Positions 30,960 to 42,775 of a stretch of 64,000 nucleotides of DNA are shown piece by piece (the stretch's first letter is position 1; every line of letters starts with the position of its first letter). Source of the stretch: Yponomeuta sedellus (Eukaryota; Arthropoda; Insecta; Lepidoptera; Yponomeutidae); assembly GCA_934045075.1 (NCBI GenBank), contig OW203725.1:20036214-20100213 (forward strand). Direction: 5' to 3'. A program made the position numbers and the translations under genes. The notes beneath the pieces were generated by a model, which saw only the letters and a program-made list of their open reading frames with translations, was not told the origin of the DNA and did not search any database.

Positions 30960-31380
30960 GTGAGTTTCATGACTTTTTTTTTGCGAAGTGAATACTCTTT
31001 GTGTGCACTTTTTCTGAACAGTGGACGTAACTGACCGTCACGCTCAGGTTGGTAACCCTGAATCGAATATTTGTATACCCGGCTCCAGTCGGTCGTTCTA
31101 CGAGCACCTATATCTATCTATAGGGCCGATGAAAGACGCCCACTGTTGGGTATAGGTCTTATTACCGTCACGCCAATCACCTAGTCTGTCGGTTGTTAAA
31201 AATTATTAAAAAAAACGCTTTTGAATCTTACTATAAATCCATGAGAAAATAACATTTTTTTCTTCTACGTGTGGTAAGTAATACATTGTTCTTTTTTTGA
31301 CGTAATTTTTGGCCATGTGTTAACTGATTCTTTTCACGTGGTATTTTTGTTGTTTGTCTCGCACGGCATTCTAAAATGTG

Positions 31381-31427
31381 GGTGTCTCAATAAGCTTTGA
31401 TTATTATTCAAAGCTTATTGAGACACC
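31381..31427. repeat. Perfect 20 bp inverted repeat, 7-base loop
   Basis: 'ggtgtctcaataagctttga' and its exact complement at 31408-31427, 0.4 kb inside intron 1. Single copy. Confidence 0.9.
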
Positions 31428-32130
31428 TTACAATTAATCAATACTTTGATTGTTTATTAAGCAAATCTTAATGCACAATTTTTTTATTATTATTACCCGC
31501 TACTAGATGTTAAAAGCTACAAATCTTTCCCGACTACGCAACAGGTGATGAAATGAAAAGAAAGCAATTAAACCAAAGGTCACACACATACACTGAGCCA
31601 AAAGTAGATAGAGATCTTAAGTACCATGATAATCTACAAGGGATAGGTACTATAAAACGGCCTAACGTCTTAATAGCCCTAGTAATAAAGGCGGTAATGG
31701 TACTTGCTGTAGGCGTTGATTTATTCACGTTTGATTGTGCTAGAGATTTAGCATTGCACGCGGTAACGTATTAAATAATAACACAAAGAAGCCACAACGA
31801 TACAGACATTGGCAGTTTACGTAATTTTTTTATGTGGTAAAGGTTTTTTTAAACAGTCATTATTGAGAATTTCGGTAATATTAGCTTTTAACTTCGTATT
31901 TTCTACAGGAATTTTATTCTTATTTTGTTAAAAAGATTAAGCAAAAAAACTGCCTTTTACAGCTTGGGAAAAAAAGTTTAGATATTAATTATGGCAACAA
32001 TATCCATACTAAAGTCCCAAAAAGTGACTTTTCTCCATACAAAGTTTTGTTTTTAAATTTCTAGACTTTTTTGCCAAACTATATACCTACTTGTCCTTGT
32101 CCTGTTTATACTTTGGAAAAAAAACTAATT
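31428..32130. other. AT-rich intron, nothing recognised
   Basis: The paired short open frames near 31534-31774 are on opposite strands of the same stretch and have no domain. Confidence 0.4.
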
Positions 32131-32935
32131 CCAAAATGGTGCCCGAATGTTTTTTTTAATAATGAGCTTTTTGGAAGTAACACTTTTCATACATTGGTTG
32201 AGTTGAAAAAAAAAATAATCATATGCCACTTGCATGAGCTTAAAACATAATATTTTTGTTTAAAAAAAAATTACAAAGAAAGTTGTTGGTTATTTTTTGT
32301 TTTGATCATTTTAGTGTTTTTTTATTTTGTGTTGGGTTTACGCTGCTTTGATTTTATTATATCGATTCCTCGTGTCGGCGCCAGTTCCATAGGCTATAAT
32401 ATTCGCGTTTGTCAAAATATGAATTTTTGTTATGGATATGAGGGAACATAGAATCGGTATGTATGTATGTATGTACATACATACATACATACATACATAC
32501 ATACATACATACATACATACATACATACATACATACATACATACATACATACATACATACATACATACATACATACATACATACATACATACATACATAC
32601 ATACATACATACATACATACATCGTTTACAAAAGTTCTATAGGTTGCACGATATCTAAAGAGTTGAATGTACTGATAATTAACGAATTTTAGTCTTATTT
32701 TATTAGAAAGTTTGAGCAAGCTCTTTAAGTTTGATCTATTTATCTGATTTTACATCTTTTCTGGAAAAAAATTTGATTCCAAAATGGGAACGGAAAGTTT
32801 TTTTAATATTGATCTTTTTGAAAGTACCTTTATACACAGGCTACTTGAGATGAAAAAATTGAATCCGATGCCATATGCATAAGATTAAAACAAAATATTT
32901 TTGTTTCTACAATTTTTTTGTGGCTATCAATTTTT
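32130..32935. repeat. Diverged ~175 bp direct duplication flanking a microsatellite
   Basis: 32130-32300 and 32758-32935 share in order: 'ttccaaaatgg', 'tttttttaataatgagcttt'-like, 'atgccacttgcat'-like, 'aaaacataatatttttgttt'-like. The microsatellite at 32457-32623 lies between them. Confidence 0.55.
32457..32623. repeat. Tetranucleotide microsatellite with strand flip
   Basis: About four GTAT units followed directly by roughly 38 ATAC units; GTAT is the reverse complement of ATAC, so the array switches strand at 'atgtacat' near 32475. The long 'MYVC' and 'YIHT' open frames here are products of the repeat and not genes. Confidence 0.95.
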
Positions 32936-33437
32936 TTTTGAGGCCGCGTAGCCATTATCATTAATTTAGGAGCATAATTTCCAAGTATTTTGTACAATGA
33001 AAGTAATATAAAAGTTTATGTTTTTGTTTCTTTTTTCTCATTTTACGTCAAAATTGTAGCAAGTTTACGTTTGTCTTTAGCAACATAGCAACATTAAAAA
33101 AATATGTTGATACAATTTCAAAAATGGTGGCTGTACCCATCTTAATACCATTACTAATCGTTTTCAATGTTCAAAATATTCTTCAATTTTGCTTCATCAA
33201 CCAACGATAAATTAATGTTTTGCGCATTGAAAAACACGAGCATGAAACCCAGCTTAACAGCGTGCTTAAGTACATTGATCACGTGTATTAGAGAAAAAGA
33301 ATTGATTAGGTAAGTCCCAGTTTTATCCCTCTGGAAAAAATGACATACATAAATAAAAATGCATCTCTTAAATTTCACATTGTAAATTATATACATTCTA
33401 ATTTGCGTCAAATACGTAAAGGTGAATAAAATTCGAA
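32936..33437. other. AT-rich intron, nothing recognised
   Basis: The open frame at 33154-33411 has no recognisable domain. Confidence 0.4.
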
Positions 33438-33778
33438 ACGCTCATGGCCTAGTCGAACCGAGTGATTGGAATCAATCACTTGAGATAAGCAACAACAGGC
33501 GCGGTCAGATGCAGGATGGGTGACCGGAATTTTTTCCGAGCGCTTCCGTGCTTCGCAAGGCACGATAAGCCGTTGGTGCCGGCTGTCATATAATGGCAGT
33601 CCTTAAGCCATGTCAGAGGCCTTATGGGCGGCTTGATAACATCTGACAGTAAGGCCCGCCACTGTCTTACAATCCTCCACCAACCCGGACTTGGCCCGCA
33701 TGGTGGAGTATGGCCTAAGCTTCCTGCGATGCAGGAAGAGACCCGTGCCCCAGCAGTGGGGACATACAAGGGTTGATA
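33438..33778 (+). repeat. 5S-derived SINE with internal deletion
   Basis: Head 'gatggcctagtcgaaccga'-like, 5S segment 'gagataagcaacaacaggcg' and 'caggatgggtgaccgg'. About 30 bases are then missing before 'tttttccgagcgcttccgtg'. Body and 3' end intact. Confidence 0.82.
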
Positions 33779-34188
33779 AAGAATAACGAATGTATAATTC
33801 AAAATACATTAATTACATAATAAATGCTGAATTATACATAACGGGATTTTGATATGTTAAGGACCATCGAATTCTGCTTACTGCTTGTTAAACTAAGAAA
33901 ATGTAAAGACTAAAATTGAATGCAGAAGTTTTTAGTGTTTTTAGAGTCATTTCTTCTAAGACATATCTTCTATTAGACACAAAGTAGGTATGTGAAGTTC
34001 GCTACAGCACAAATCTTCTTTTAGGAAAATTGCATGGTTTTGCGCATTCACCAAGTGGGTGACTGCAACTTATTGTTACTTCCTGGAGATTCTAGCCTTT
34101 TTTAGGCATTACCATCCTAGATCAGAGCAGCTATTTAAAATAGTATTTCTTAATGATTTGCGATGCTCCTACTTAGTTCTATATTAAA
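33779..34188. other. Intron sequence, nothing recognised
   Basis: No gene or repeat. Confidence 0.4.
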
Positions 34189-34326
34189 ATTATTTATTCG
34201 GTAAAACTTTTTACCCAACGTTTCGTACGCGCCACTTCAGTTTACCCGTGACCACGGCAACTGCCACGCTGCCGTAACATCGAGAATTAAGGTTTTACGT
34301 ATTACGTTTTACCTAATAAATAATCC
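34189..34326 (-). mobile_element. Short TIR element with 'acgaaacgttgg' core
   Basis: Ends 'attatttattcggtaaaac' and the complement of 'attatttattaggtaaaac'. Interior on the minus strand reads 'ggtcacgggtaaactgaagt', 'gcgtacgaaacgttgggta'. Partial terminus copies at 53753-53836 and 55640-55670. Confidence 0.6.
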
Positions 34327-34619
34327 CGATTAATACCGTTAAATGTATAACTAACAACCAAAACTTTTTTTTAATGTACTCAATATTTAAAATGTAAAGT
34401 TTTTTGACTTTGACGAAATGACCCCTTCGCTTACCATCAGGCGTGACTGGGATCAAGCGTAACCTGTCCTACTTAAAAAAAATGAGACGCGTAGAACGTG
34501 TGTAGGCTGTGCTGGCAATACATATTTCATGAAGCAATGTGCATTCTTACACTGGTCATATGGAATACGCATTATTATTACACCGTCGCCTTAAAATAAT
34601 ATTGTTCTGAGACAATGCG
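34327..34619. other. Intron sequence, nothing recognised
   Basis: No feature supported. Confidence 0.35.
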
Positions 34620-35180
34620 GCTGTTAATTTAATTCAATATGCATGCAAGCGTACCGGGGCCTCTTAACAAACTGCCTTTTGTCATGTTCATTTGACGATT
34701 ATAGTTTTAGATTTTACGTTTGGGCTCTATGGCACCCAGTTTTATTAGCGACACCTTGAAATTTAAAGGCTTCAACGTAATTGCCATGTTCCATTCCATT
34801 CAGTTATAATGGAACTAAAAGTCGTAACCAGATAAATTATATGATCAGGTGCAAAGACAATGTTTACTTGCAACTGAGGCACGCCACAATAAGATCCCAT
34901 GCCGTTTCAGACAATCGTAAGAGTGAAATTAAGGCCCTGTCGATAATAAATTCATAATCCCGCATATAAATCTCGTGGCATGAAATTCAATAAAGTCATA
35001 TTGGACGGTGCAAGTCGACGGCCAGCGATTTTAATTTGCAATTAATCAAGCTGGGCCTTAAATTAGGAGCCTCGACCGTGTCTCGGACAAAAATCGTTAC
35101 CGCACAAGATGATCGGCCGCATCGATGGACAATCGAATATGCGATATCGATCGAGGAGGTAATAATCGATTATTATTTGA
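34620..35180. promoter_or_regulatory. Candidate intronic enhancer of Wnt6
   Basis: Unique block without repeat homology, with balanced composition and many homeodomain-like cores: 'gcgattttaatttgcaatta', 'atcaagctgggcc', 'tcgataataaattcataatc', 'aataatcgattattatt'. Location in the first intron of a developmental ligand fits an enhancer. No conservation or chromatin evidence is available. Confidence 0.28.
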
Positions 35181-36394
35181 AATTTTATTTTGTTTACTCG
35201 ATGTTCTTTTGACAAATTTCACTGAAGGCGTTTATTTACAAAACTTATTTACTTCATATCTAAATTTGTATTACTAATTATAAAATGAATCTAAATACTA
35301 ATAAAACAAACCTTAATATTATTAATTAATAACTAATTAATTAATTTAAAACACCTAAATACCTTCTTGCCAATTACTGCGCCCAGATCATCGCCGCCTC
35401 TGGGGCGATTATTTGAAATATATTTTAAATATCGTTTGGGAGCAATAGATCGAAGTACTTCCTGATAAATAAATAGAAATAAGTAGCTATTTTTCTTAAC
35501 TTATCAGTAAGCTTAGTGGCGTTACAATATTTCTTCGTTAACACCCCATATTCATGGAGATCAAAATATTATAATAAGTTACCAATAGCTCCAAAAAGAC
35601 CATCAAATTTTCATAACCGCGACTCTAAACATGACTCATTCACCCTGACCACAAAAAATATACAAGCAAGCTTATCGATGCTGAATGTCAACGAACCAGG
35701 CTAGACTAATTTTATTACAACTTAGCGTTATCGCATTTAGAAACCAATCAACGTGCGTCGTTAAGCAATCGATCCCGATTGATTTGGCGAATCGAATCGT
35801 TTCAAATCGAAATGTTTCTATAATTCGCCAGACGGTGTGGGTGTGCCTTAATGGGTTGATTGACATTTGATTTTTTTTCTTTATCATTTTTGCGTTTAGG
35901 ATTACGCAATACGGATATTGTATTTATTGTGTTCAAGAATTAATTGAGATTTTTCGCTTGAGGCTTTGCCTAATTTTAGCTATACATTAAAAACAGAGAG
36001 TTACGTTACATAAATAATACATGTATAAAAGCAAACGCAAAACCCATGACCTTCCAGTCATCAACTCATACACTATAGCAGTTGTACCTATTGCAATCTG
36101 CTTTTACAATGATAAATAGAACTTCAGGAATGTCTACTATTAATATTTATTTCAATTTTGTTAGATATCTTACGCTCAAAAAAGTGTGTTCTTGTTACAC
36201 TCATAAGTCGTCAAGCAAACGGTTGACTATCAAACAAAATGAAACGTGAAAAGTAAAATATTAAATGGACCTTTGAAGGTTCTTTAGCGGAGGTTGCACA
36301 AACTAAAGTGGATTTAGAGAAGTACGAAAGTTAAAAAGTTAAACTCCTGACACACAAGTAAGTTTTCAAAGAAAAATCAAGCATCTAGTAAATA
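35181..36394. other. AT-rich intron, nothing recognised
   Basis: Open frames at 35516-35887 overlap on both strands and show no domain. Confidence 0.4.
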
Positions 36395-36590
36395 ATAATA
36401 GATAAATAACTTCCACACAACACAATCACTTGTACTCGTACCAAACTAGGATGCCCTGTGTTATAGTAACCAGGCAAGGCCATCAAAACATGGAAGTAGA
36501 GTGAGGCCATATGTACAAATGTAGAACGACCTACAGTGAGAATCAAACCTATTACCTCCATTATTGTAATCAAACTTAATCAAATACCAC
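36395..36590 (-). repeat. SINE family 3, body copy
   Basis: 'cacacaacacaatcacttgt', 'actaggatgccctgtgttat', 'caggcaaggccatcaaaaca', 'gaatcaaacctattacctcc'. Collinear with 47630-47850. Confidence 0.5.
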
Positions 36591-36908
36591 CAGACCAACG
36601 ACTTAGACAATCAAATTATCTGAATCTATCCGACAATATCAGACAAAGGCCCTAAGTTATAATTATTTGCGTTATAATGTATTTTAATGTACCAACCGGG
36701 ACTATAAAATTTACTTAAGTCATAACAAAGTAAAGTACCTATCTATCGTTATAAACTGTGTAGATAGATAGAGTAATAAGAAATATATAGCGCAATATCC
36801 GCTATATACGAATGTGCCGAAAGCAGTCCCAACTTTTCGGATCCAGTTTCTTTTAACAAGTTTACATCTTAATAGATATGCTGCAGTAACTGCATGACAT
36901 TATTCAAT

Positions 36909-37267
36909 AGTCTTAAGGTGCTCAGGGCACTTGCGTTTTTATCACACGAGCGTTTTTATCTAAAAATAAACTTGAGAAATTTTAACAACTGTGATAAAAA
37001 TGTTTAGAACCTACAGTCTAGAATATAGGATCAACAATCTAGTACTTTAATCGATTTCCGCCTAAAACGGCCGTTTTTAGAGGAAACCGATTAGAGTCCT
37101 AGGATATTTATACTACATTCGAGGCTGGATGTTCTTGAAATTGTTACCATAGATATTAAGATTTCGCATGTTTACTTTTTGAAAAAAAAAAAAAAACCTA
37201 TTGTAAAACAGTTGTGATTTTCATTCCTTTGGTGGCGCTAGGTAGCGCCTCTAAGCACCTTAAGACC
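36909..37267. mobile_element. MITE, family 3
   Basis: About 359 bp with inverted ends 'agtcttaaggtgct' and 'agcaccttaagac'. The interior has a further inverted pair around 'cgatttccgcctaaaacggc'. Non-coding. Confidence 0.6.
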
Positions 37268-37506
37268 CTTCGCTACTGCCAATTTATAAGTTGAACTAAT
37301 CAAAAAAAAGTTTAAAAGGAAACCTTAAATTTTCGCGCACATTTCTTTGATATATTAACCTTCAGAAATAATAAGCTTAATTGTCATAGGAGTGTGTACA
37401 AAAATACATTGCTATTTTTGTATATTTAGCTATGTTTATGTTTTGTTCATTATGTAAAACAGTAAACATTGTACATACAATAATAATATTTTTATGAGAA
37501 ATTAAT

Positions 37507-37621
37507 GTCAGAGGCCTTATTTTTGACAGTAAAACCCGCCACTGTCTTACAATCCTCCACGAACCCGGACTTGGCCCCCGTGGTGAACTATGGCCTACCC
37601 TTCCTGCAATGCAGGAAGAGA
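37507..37621 (+). repeat. 5S-derived SINE, left half of a split copy
   Basis: 'gtcagaggccttatttttga', 'aaaacccgccactgtcttac', 'ttcctgcaatgcaggaagag'. The copy continues at 39693 after the LINE. Confidence 0.82.
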
Positions 37622-39692
37622 GAGATTTGTGGGAGACAGAAGACTGAAGATTTGTGGGGGTTATCGGTTAAATTAATATCCACTATAATCAATATTCTAG
37701 CACCTTACCTTGCTTTGATTTTTAATAAATGTGTTGACCAGGGAACCTTTCCTAATCTATTAAAGTTAAGTAAAATCGTACCCTTGTTTAAATCTGGTGA
37801 TAGTGAAGATCCAAATAATTTCAGACCTATAGCAATACTGCCGGTGCTAAGTAAAGTTTTTGAGAAAGTAATATTACATCAATTGCAAACTCATTTTAGT
37901 ATAAATAAGCTCTTCCATAAGAAACAGTTCGGGTTTACAAAAGGCCGCTCAACGACGGAAGCAGGCATAGCGTTAGTAAAGCATATCTTTGAGGCGTGGG
38001 AGGAGTCGCAGGATGCCATTGGGGTTTTCTGTGACCTTTCTAAGGCGTTTGACTGCGTTGACCACGAAACACTTCTCATAAAATTGCACCGATATGGTTT
38101 AAGTAATAAATCACTAAGTCTTCTTCGATCTTACTTAACAGACAGAACTGTAAAGGTTGATATTAATAGAGTTAAATCCTCGGGTTCTGATGTAAAAGTA
38201 GGAGTCCCTCAAGGTTCTATACTGGGTCCGTTCCTTTTTTTGGTATATATAAATGATTTGCCCTACCTAGTAGAAAAGCTTTCGCAGATAGTGTTGTTTG
38301 CAGATGATACTTCCTTAATTTTTAAAGTAAAGAGAGGTATAAGTAATGTAGACGATGAAAACAATGCTTTATCTACTATTTTAAACTGATTCACTATAAA
38401 CAATCTGATGCTAAATGCAAAAAAGACAAAATGCATCAAATTCTCACTACCCAATGTTAAAAATGTTGACACGAGTTTAAAAATATCTGGTGAGAGGCTA
38501 GAGCTGGTAGAGTCCACGCTTTTTTTAGGCATAACGATAGACTCAAAACTGCAATGGGGTCAGCATATTGGAAAACTGTCGGGTCGGTTGAGTTCAGCAG
38601 CGTTTGCAGTCAGAAAAATTAGACAACTTACAGACGTGTCGACGGCGAGGCTGGTCTATTTTAGTTATTTTCACAGTGTCATGTCGTATGGTTTGTTATT
38701 ATGGGGACGGGCAGCAGATATAGAAACCATATTTGTCTTGCAAAAAAGAGCAATAAGAGCTATTTACAACTTAAACAGTAGAGAATCGCTAAGGGAGCGT
38801 TTTAAAGAAATAGGCATTCTTACACTGGCTTGCCAATATATATTCGATAATATAATGTGTGTCCGAAAAAATATAACAATGTTTAAATTAAATAGGGACG
38901 TTCATATCGTAAGCACAAGGAATAGAAACAAGGTTGCTTGTACTAAATCCCGATTAGCCAAGGTAGGCACATCATTTGTAGGTTACTGCGTTCGTTTTTA
39001 CAACAAAATTCCAGAACGTGTTCTATGCTTGTCTGAAAATAAATTTAAAACTTTCATTAAAAATTCGCTATGTAAAAAGGCATATTATAGAATAGACGAC
39101 TATATAAACGATCCAAATCCGTGGTAGTAAACCAATTCCACCGCGATTTTATTGTTAAGTATAACTAAGTATAACATATTTTATAATACAAGTGTGTACA
39201 GACGACGTGATTGCATATTAATAACTATATGATACCTTATATAACTGACAAAAACTTAACTGCAAGTTTGCTAAAGGTCATTCGAATGGTAGCGTGGTGT
39301 TCGGGTCATCTATCTCCCTCCAAAATGGTTGAGACTGATGATGGCTGAGCACTGCGTTATGCTCGTGAACGAGTGCTGTTCGTGTGTCTGGCCGCAGCAC
39401 TTATGTTTTCCCCTATTATTGTGAGACATTTGACTAATGCTTTGGCATTTAGGGTTGTTAATGGCAATCATGAAATCTTATTAGGTTTACATATGGCAAC
39501 TGATGTATTTGGTTTTAAGATGATTTGAGAAAAGATGGTCAGAGTGGAGTTTTTTTTTCCGCTGCCTTTTTCTCCACTACAATTACGGCCCGAAGGCGGC
39601 GGCTTACACTTTACATTGTACATTGACATTCAGCAAACAGAATGTAAATTCTTTACGTTGAAATAAAATTATTTGAATTTGAATTTGAATTT
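37622..39692 (+). mobile_element. 5'-truncated non-LTR retrotransposon (Jockey/CR1-like)
   Basis: Inserted within a 5S-derived SINE with a 4-5 bp overlap (gaga) at the junctions. Contains the C-terminal two-thirds of ORF2, then a ~560 bp 3' UTR. It ends with about three TTTGAA repeats, a typical microsatellite-like LINE tail. The endonuclease domain and ORF1 are missing. The same 3' UTR is present as solo fragments at 15465-15815, 18057-18200 and 52142-52395. Confidence 0.9.
37640..39127 (+). pseudogene. LINE reverse transcriptase, truncated, one nonsense codon
   Basis: Reverse transcriptase blocks in order: 'PNNFRPIAILPVLSKVFEKV', 'QFGFTKGRSTTEA', 'GVFCDLSKAFDCVDHETLL' (first catalytic Asp), 'GVPQGSILGPFLFLVYINDL', and 'VLFADDTSLI' (the xxDD active site). 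It then continues with 'LFLGITIDSKLQWGQHI' and the thumb-like 'LQKRAIRAIYNL'. The frame is open except for a TGA at 38387-38389. At that position the family normally has Trp (before 'FTINNLMLNAKKTK'), so this is a single G-to-A type lesion. It ends at TAG after 'INDPNPW'. Residues upstream of about 37640 in the same frame come from the SINE. Jockey/CR1 group is inferred from the motif pattern; clade not fixed. Confidence 0.9.
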
Positions 39693-39745
39693 GAGACCCC
39701 TGCCCCAGCTGTGGGGACTTAAAAGGATTGATATCGATATCGATC
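39693..39745 (+). repeat. 5S-derived SINE, right half of the split copy
   Basis: 'gagacccctgccccagctgt', 'ggggacttaaaaggattgat', then the GATATC-type tail. Confidence 0.82.
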
Positions 39746-40827
39746 GAAGATAAAAAATAAATAGAAAATTTATTTACAAAATAACCTTCAGCAATATGTA
39801 GGTTAGTTTATCAAAGGAGTGCTTATAAAAATTCAACTTCCCTTTGACATTTTTGTTTTCCTAATATAAAACCAATTTTGATAGGAAATATGCACTTTAG
39901 CTTTCACGTCTTGTGACGGATACTGAACATTAACTGTAACGTAGAATTTCACATTTCCCCGTTCCGATCCAATTGGGAATTTATGTCGATGTTACGTTTC
40001 GTTTTATCGGAGGCCGTGGAGATTAAGTTATAAAAGCCTTGTTTATATTTTCTCTTAGACCTCTGTTATGGGGCATCAAAATATTTAATCTACTGTGACT
40101 TTGTTAAAATTTATTTTTCCGTTTTAACTATCGGCATAGAATTCTTGTACCAGTTTCAAAATGTTTGCTGTTGATCTCGGGTTTTCTGAACTTAGTTTAT
40201 TTAATATGTCCCGATTTCGTATGTTTCCCGTTTTTGTGTTTGGAGATGCATTTTATATTATTCATTTAATGTCGAATTTTATGCCTACTTGCTTTTTACT
40301 ATTTGAAATTCCTTCATTCCTTCAGGGACTGAAAAACTGTATTAATGCTGACCATTTCAATAGTGTTAATTGAAATGTACTTTTTGTCATAAGCAAAATT
40401 TTCACTCATGATCAAAATTATATACATTTTGTATGTAGAGATTGAATAAAAAAATTTACTAATATGAAAGTAACTAATATGATGTTATGAATAAAATGAA
40501 GAACGTCAGCTGTCTGATTAAAACATAATGCAGTCCGGCGTTTTCCGACCCAACCCGCAATTTGTTGCAGTCGGGTTTTCGTTTAGTTTTTACTTTCCCA
40601 TGTTATTAAAACTAGAGAACGAAAAGTTCTCTAAGGACATTTACGACGCGTATTTTGACGTCGATAATGGTCGTGGCAAGTGATAATTGGTGAACTTCTA
40701 TGCACAATGACAGTCACTGTCCGTGCTCTTGTAAAAGTGTTTGGACTCGTCATAGAATAAACGACAGTACGGAATAGAGGCTTTCAAAGCCTCTGCCCCA
40801 TTTGGTAAAGTAGGTAAAGTTTTCATA
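39746..40827. other. Intron sequence, nothing recognised
   Basis: Short open frame 40161-40373 without domains. Confidence 0.4.
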
Positions 40828-40968
40828 GGGCCGGTTTCAGAATTGTGAATTCCACTAAGTAAATAGGTACTTAATTGACGTTCTGTCACGCTCTTTTCTG
40901 GGAAATTTTCTGAGAGAGCACTACTGTTAACTATTTGCATAGCGAAATACTCAATTCAGAAATGGCCA
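40828..40968. mobile_element. MITE, family 2, copy 2
   Basis: 'gggccggtttcagaattgtg', 'ttctgtcacgctcttttctg', 'tactcaattcagaaatggcc'. Collinear with 20859-20997. Confidence 0.7.
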
Positions 40969-41974
40969 ATTATCTTTCTTTGTTAATTTCATAGTACGCT
41001 ACGAAAGCTCATATTATTCGTGGTTATCCGACAGTACCTATGCGCCATAATTAGTGTCAAGATTTTATTTTATATAACGAATGTGCGAATGTACGGCAGA
41101 AGCAAGCGTACTTCATTGACCTTCATGGTACTGATTAGTAGCTACGAGTATGTGACCGCAAACGAGTAAGTCATCTTTGGCCGTGAGCATTGACAAAACT
41201 TCGATGGTTGGTAAAGTTTCGAAGTAACGGTTTGCTAGGTAGGATGAAATTGAGAGAGAAAGACATTTATTAAATGTTTTTCATTCTTCATTTCGTGAAT
41301 GTGTCCTGGCTGTTATCAACAGTATACATCACAGAAACACAATTAACAAATAAGTAACCTTAATATAAACATTTTGTATACATTTTTACTAAAACACTCC
41401 TAAAGGCGTTTTATTCGTGTTTACGTTCTTATCTTGTAAAATCTCCACCAGAGACTATTTTAGTCAGTGTTCGTGGAGTGTTCGTGGAATTCTATTTTTA
41501 TAAATGAAGCCGTGACCAATTATGCTTTTAAAAATAAGAAAAGCAACTGACTCAGCCTTGTGATTAGTTAGCGAGTGAACCCTCAGCGCTGATTTTCAGT
41601 CAGTGCCAACGGCGACTCGCAATACTCGTAAATTAGGGTTAGCTTGGCGAATAACGGGTGTTGATCCTCTATGGCCTTGCCTCCCTATCTAGTCTATGCG
41701 AGGTGAGTGCGACAGGGGGTTAGCAGAGGCACGCTAAACGATCACCAAACAGAGAGCGAGCCACGGGCGGTCCTGGCGTGTCGGGGCATCGCACGCACCG
41801 GCGTCGCGGGCTCGCACGCTAAATGGACTAGTTTCCACCTTCAATGAGAACTTTTACTGTATGTAGCACTGGCTGTCCAGAGAATAAGAATAAAAATAAA
41901 CTTTATTTGACAACATTACAAAAGATTACACGCAGTAGGTACATAATTAAATTCATAAGTTTTACAGAGAGTTC
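40969..41974. other. Intron sequence with a short AT-rich LINE tail-like tract
   Basis: 'aaaaataaactttatttgac' at about 41890 resembles the reverse of a LINE polyadenylation tail. A GC-rich unique block lies at 41620-41830. No gene. Confidence 0.35.
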
Positions 41975-42319
41975 AAAGTCGCTCAGCGAGCTATGGTGAG
42001 AGTTATGCTCGGAGTTTCTCTGAAGGATAGGATTCGTAACGAATGCATCCGACAGAGAACCAAAGCTATCGAAATAGCACAGAAAATTAGCGAACTGAAG
42101 TGGCAGTGGGCTGGCCATATCTCGCGAAGAACCGACATCCTTTGGAGTAAACGTATTCTTGAGTGGAGACCGCGATTCGGCAAACGTAGTGTAGGACGCC
42201 CTTTGGCCAGGTGGGATGACGATCTGCGAAAACCGCCGGCAGATGCTGTATGCGGCAAGCTGAAAACAGGGCGCTATGGCGCTTATTAGGGGAGGGCTAT
42301 GTCCACCAGGGGACTTACA
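41975..42319 (+). pseudogene. RTE-type LINE, C-terminal coding remnant and 3' end
   Basis: The open frame encodes 'MVRVMLGVSLKDRIRNECIR', 'ELKWQWAGHISRRTDILW', 'EWRPRFGKRSVGRPLARWDD'. This is the familiar C-terminus of RTE-class reverse transcriptases of arthropods. It is followed by a short 3' UTR with 'ggggagggctatgtccacca' and an AGA-rich tail. All reverse transcriptase catalytic blocks are absent, so this is a 5'-truncated dead copy. Confidence 0.88.
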
Positions 42320-42514
42320 TAGCCTGAAGAAGAAGAAGACAGAAAGGTTCTAGTCAAATAAGTCAACCACAGAACACATTATTCTAGTACATGAAACTTA
42401 CGCACAAACTTCGCAGAACACTGTTTTTCAGTCTCGAGAAGGCTTCAAGGTAGGTCCCGAAGTACATTAGCTTTGACAGTTGATTCCTCGACTCAATTGA
42501 GAAACTCACATAAC

Positions 42515-42665
42515 ATACCATAACCTCACGCCTGTATCCCAGAGGGGTAGGCAGATACCAGGTACTGCCACTTGCCACGATGCTGACAGATCACCTTCGC
42601 TTCATCAACGTTCATAGGTCGTTGCATGCACGCACGCCGGTTCCGGGTACTTTTTATCTTCCCCT
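42515..42665 (-). repeat. Dispersed repeat S
   Basis: 'cataacctcacgcctgtatc', 'actgccacttgccacgatgc', 'cttcatcaacgttcat', 'cacgccggttccgggtactt'. Reverse orientation of 16341-16500. Confidence 0.6.
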
Positions 42666-42775
42666 TTGCTAATACATCCCCTATTTGGTCGACGTATATC
42701 CGCCCAGGACGTATAAATTATTCATTAAAAAAAATATGCAAGGTTTTTCTTCATCTTTATCTTTATTTACTAGGC

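Noticed and set aside
32457..32623. CRISPR-like array
   Set aside because: A simple tetranucleotide repeat in a eukaryotic genome, with no spacers.
32338..32719. Open frames encoding MYVC or YIHT repeats
   Set aside because: They are direct translations of the tetranucleotide microsatellite.
37505..37640. N-terminal extension of the LINE frame
   Set aside because: These codons derive from the interrupted SINE; homology to reverse transcriptase begins after about 37640.
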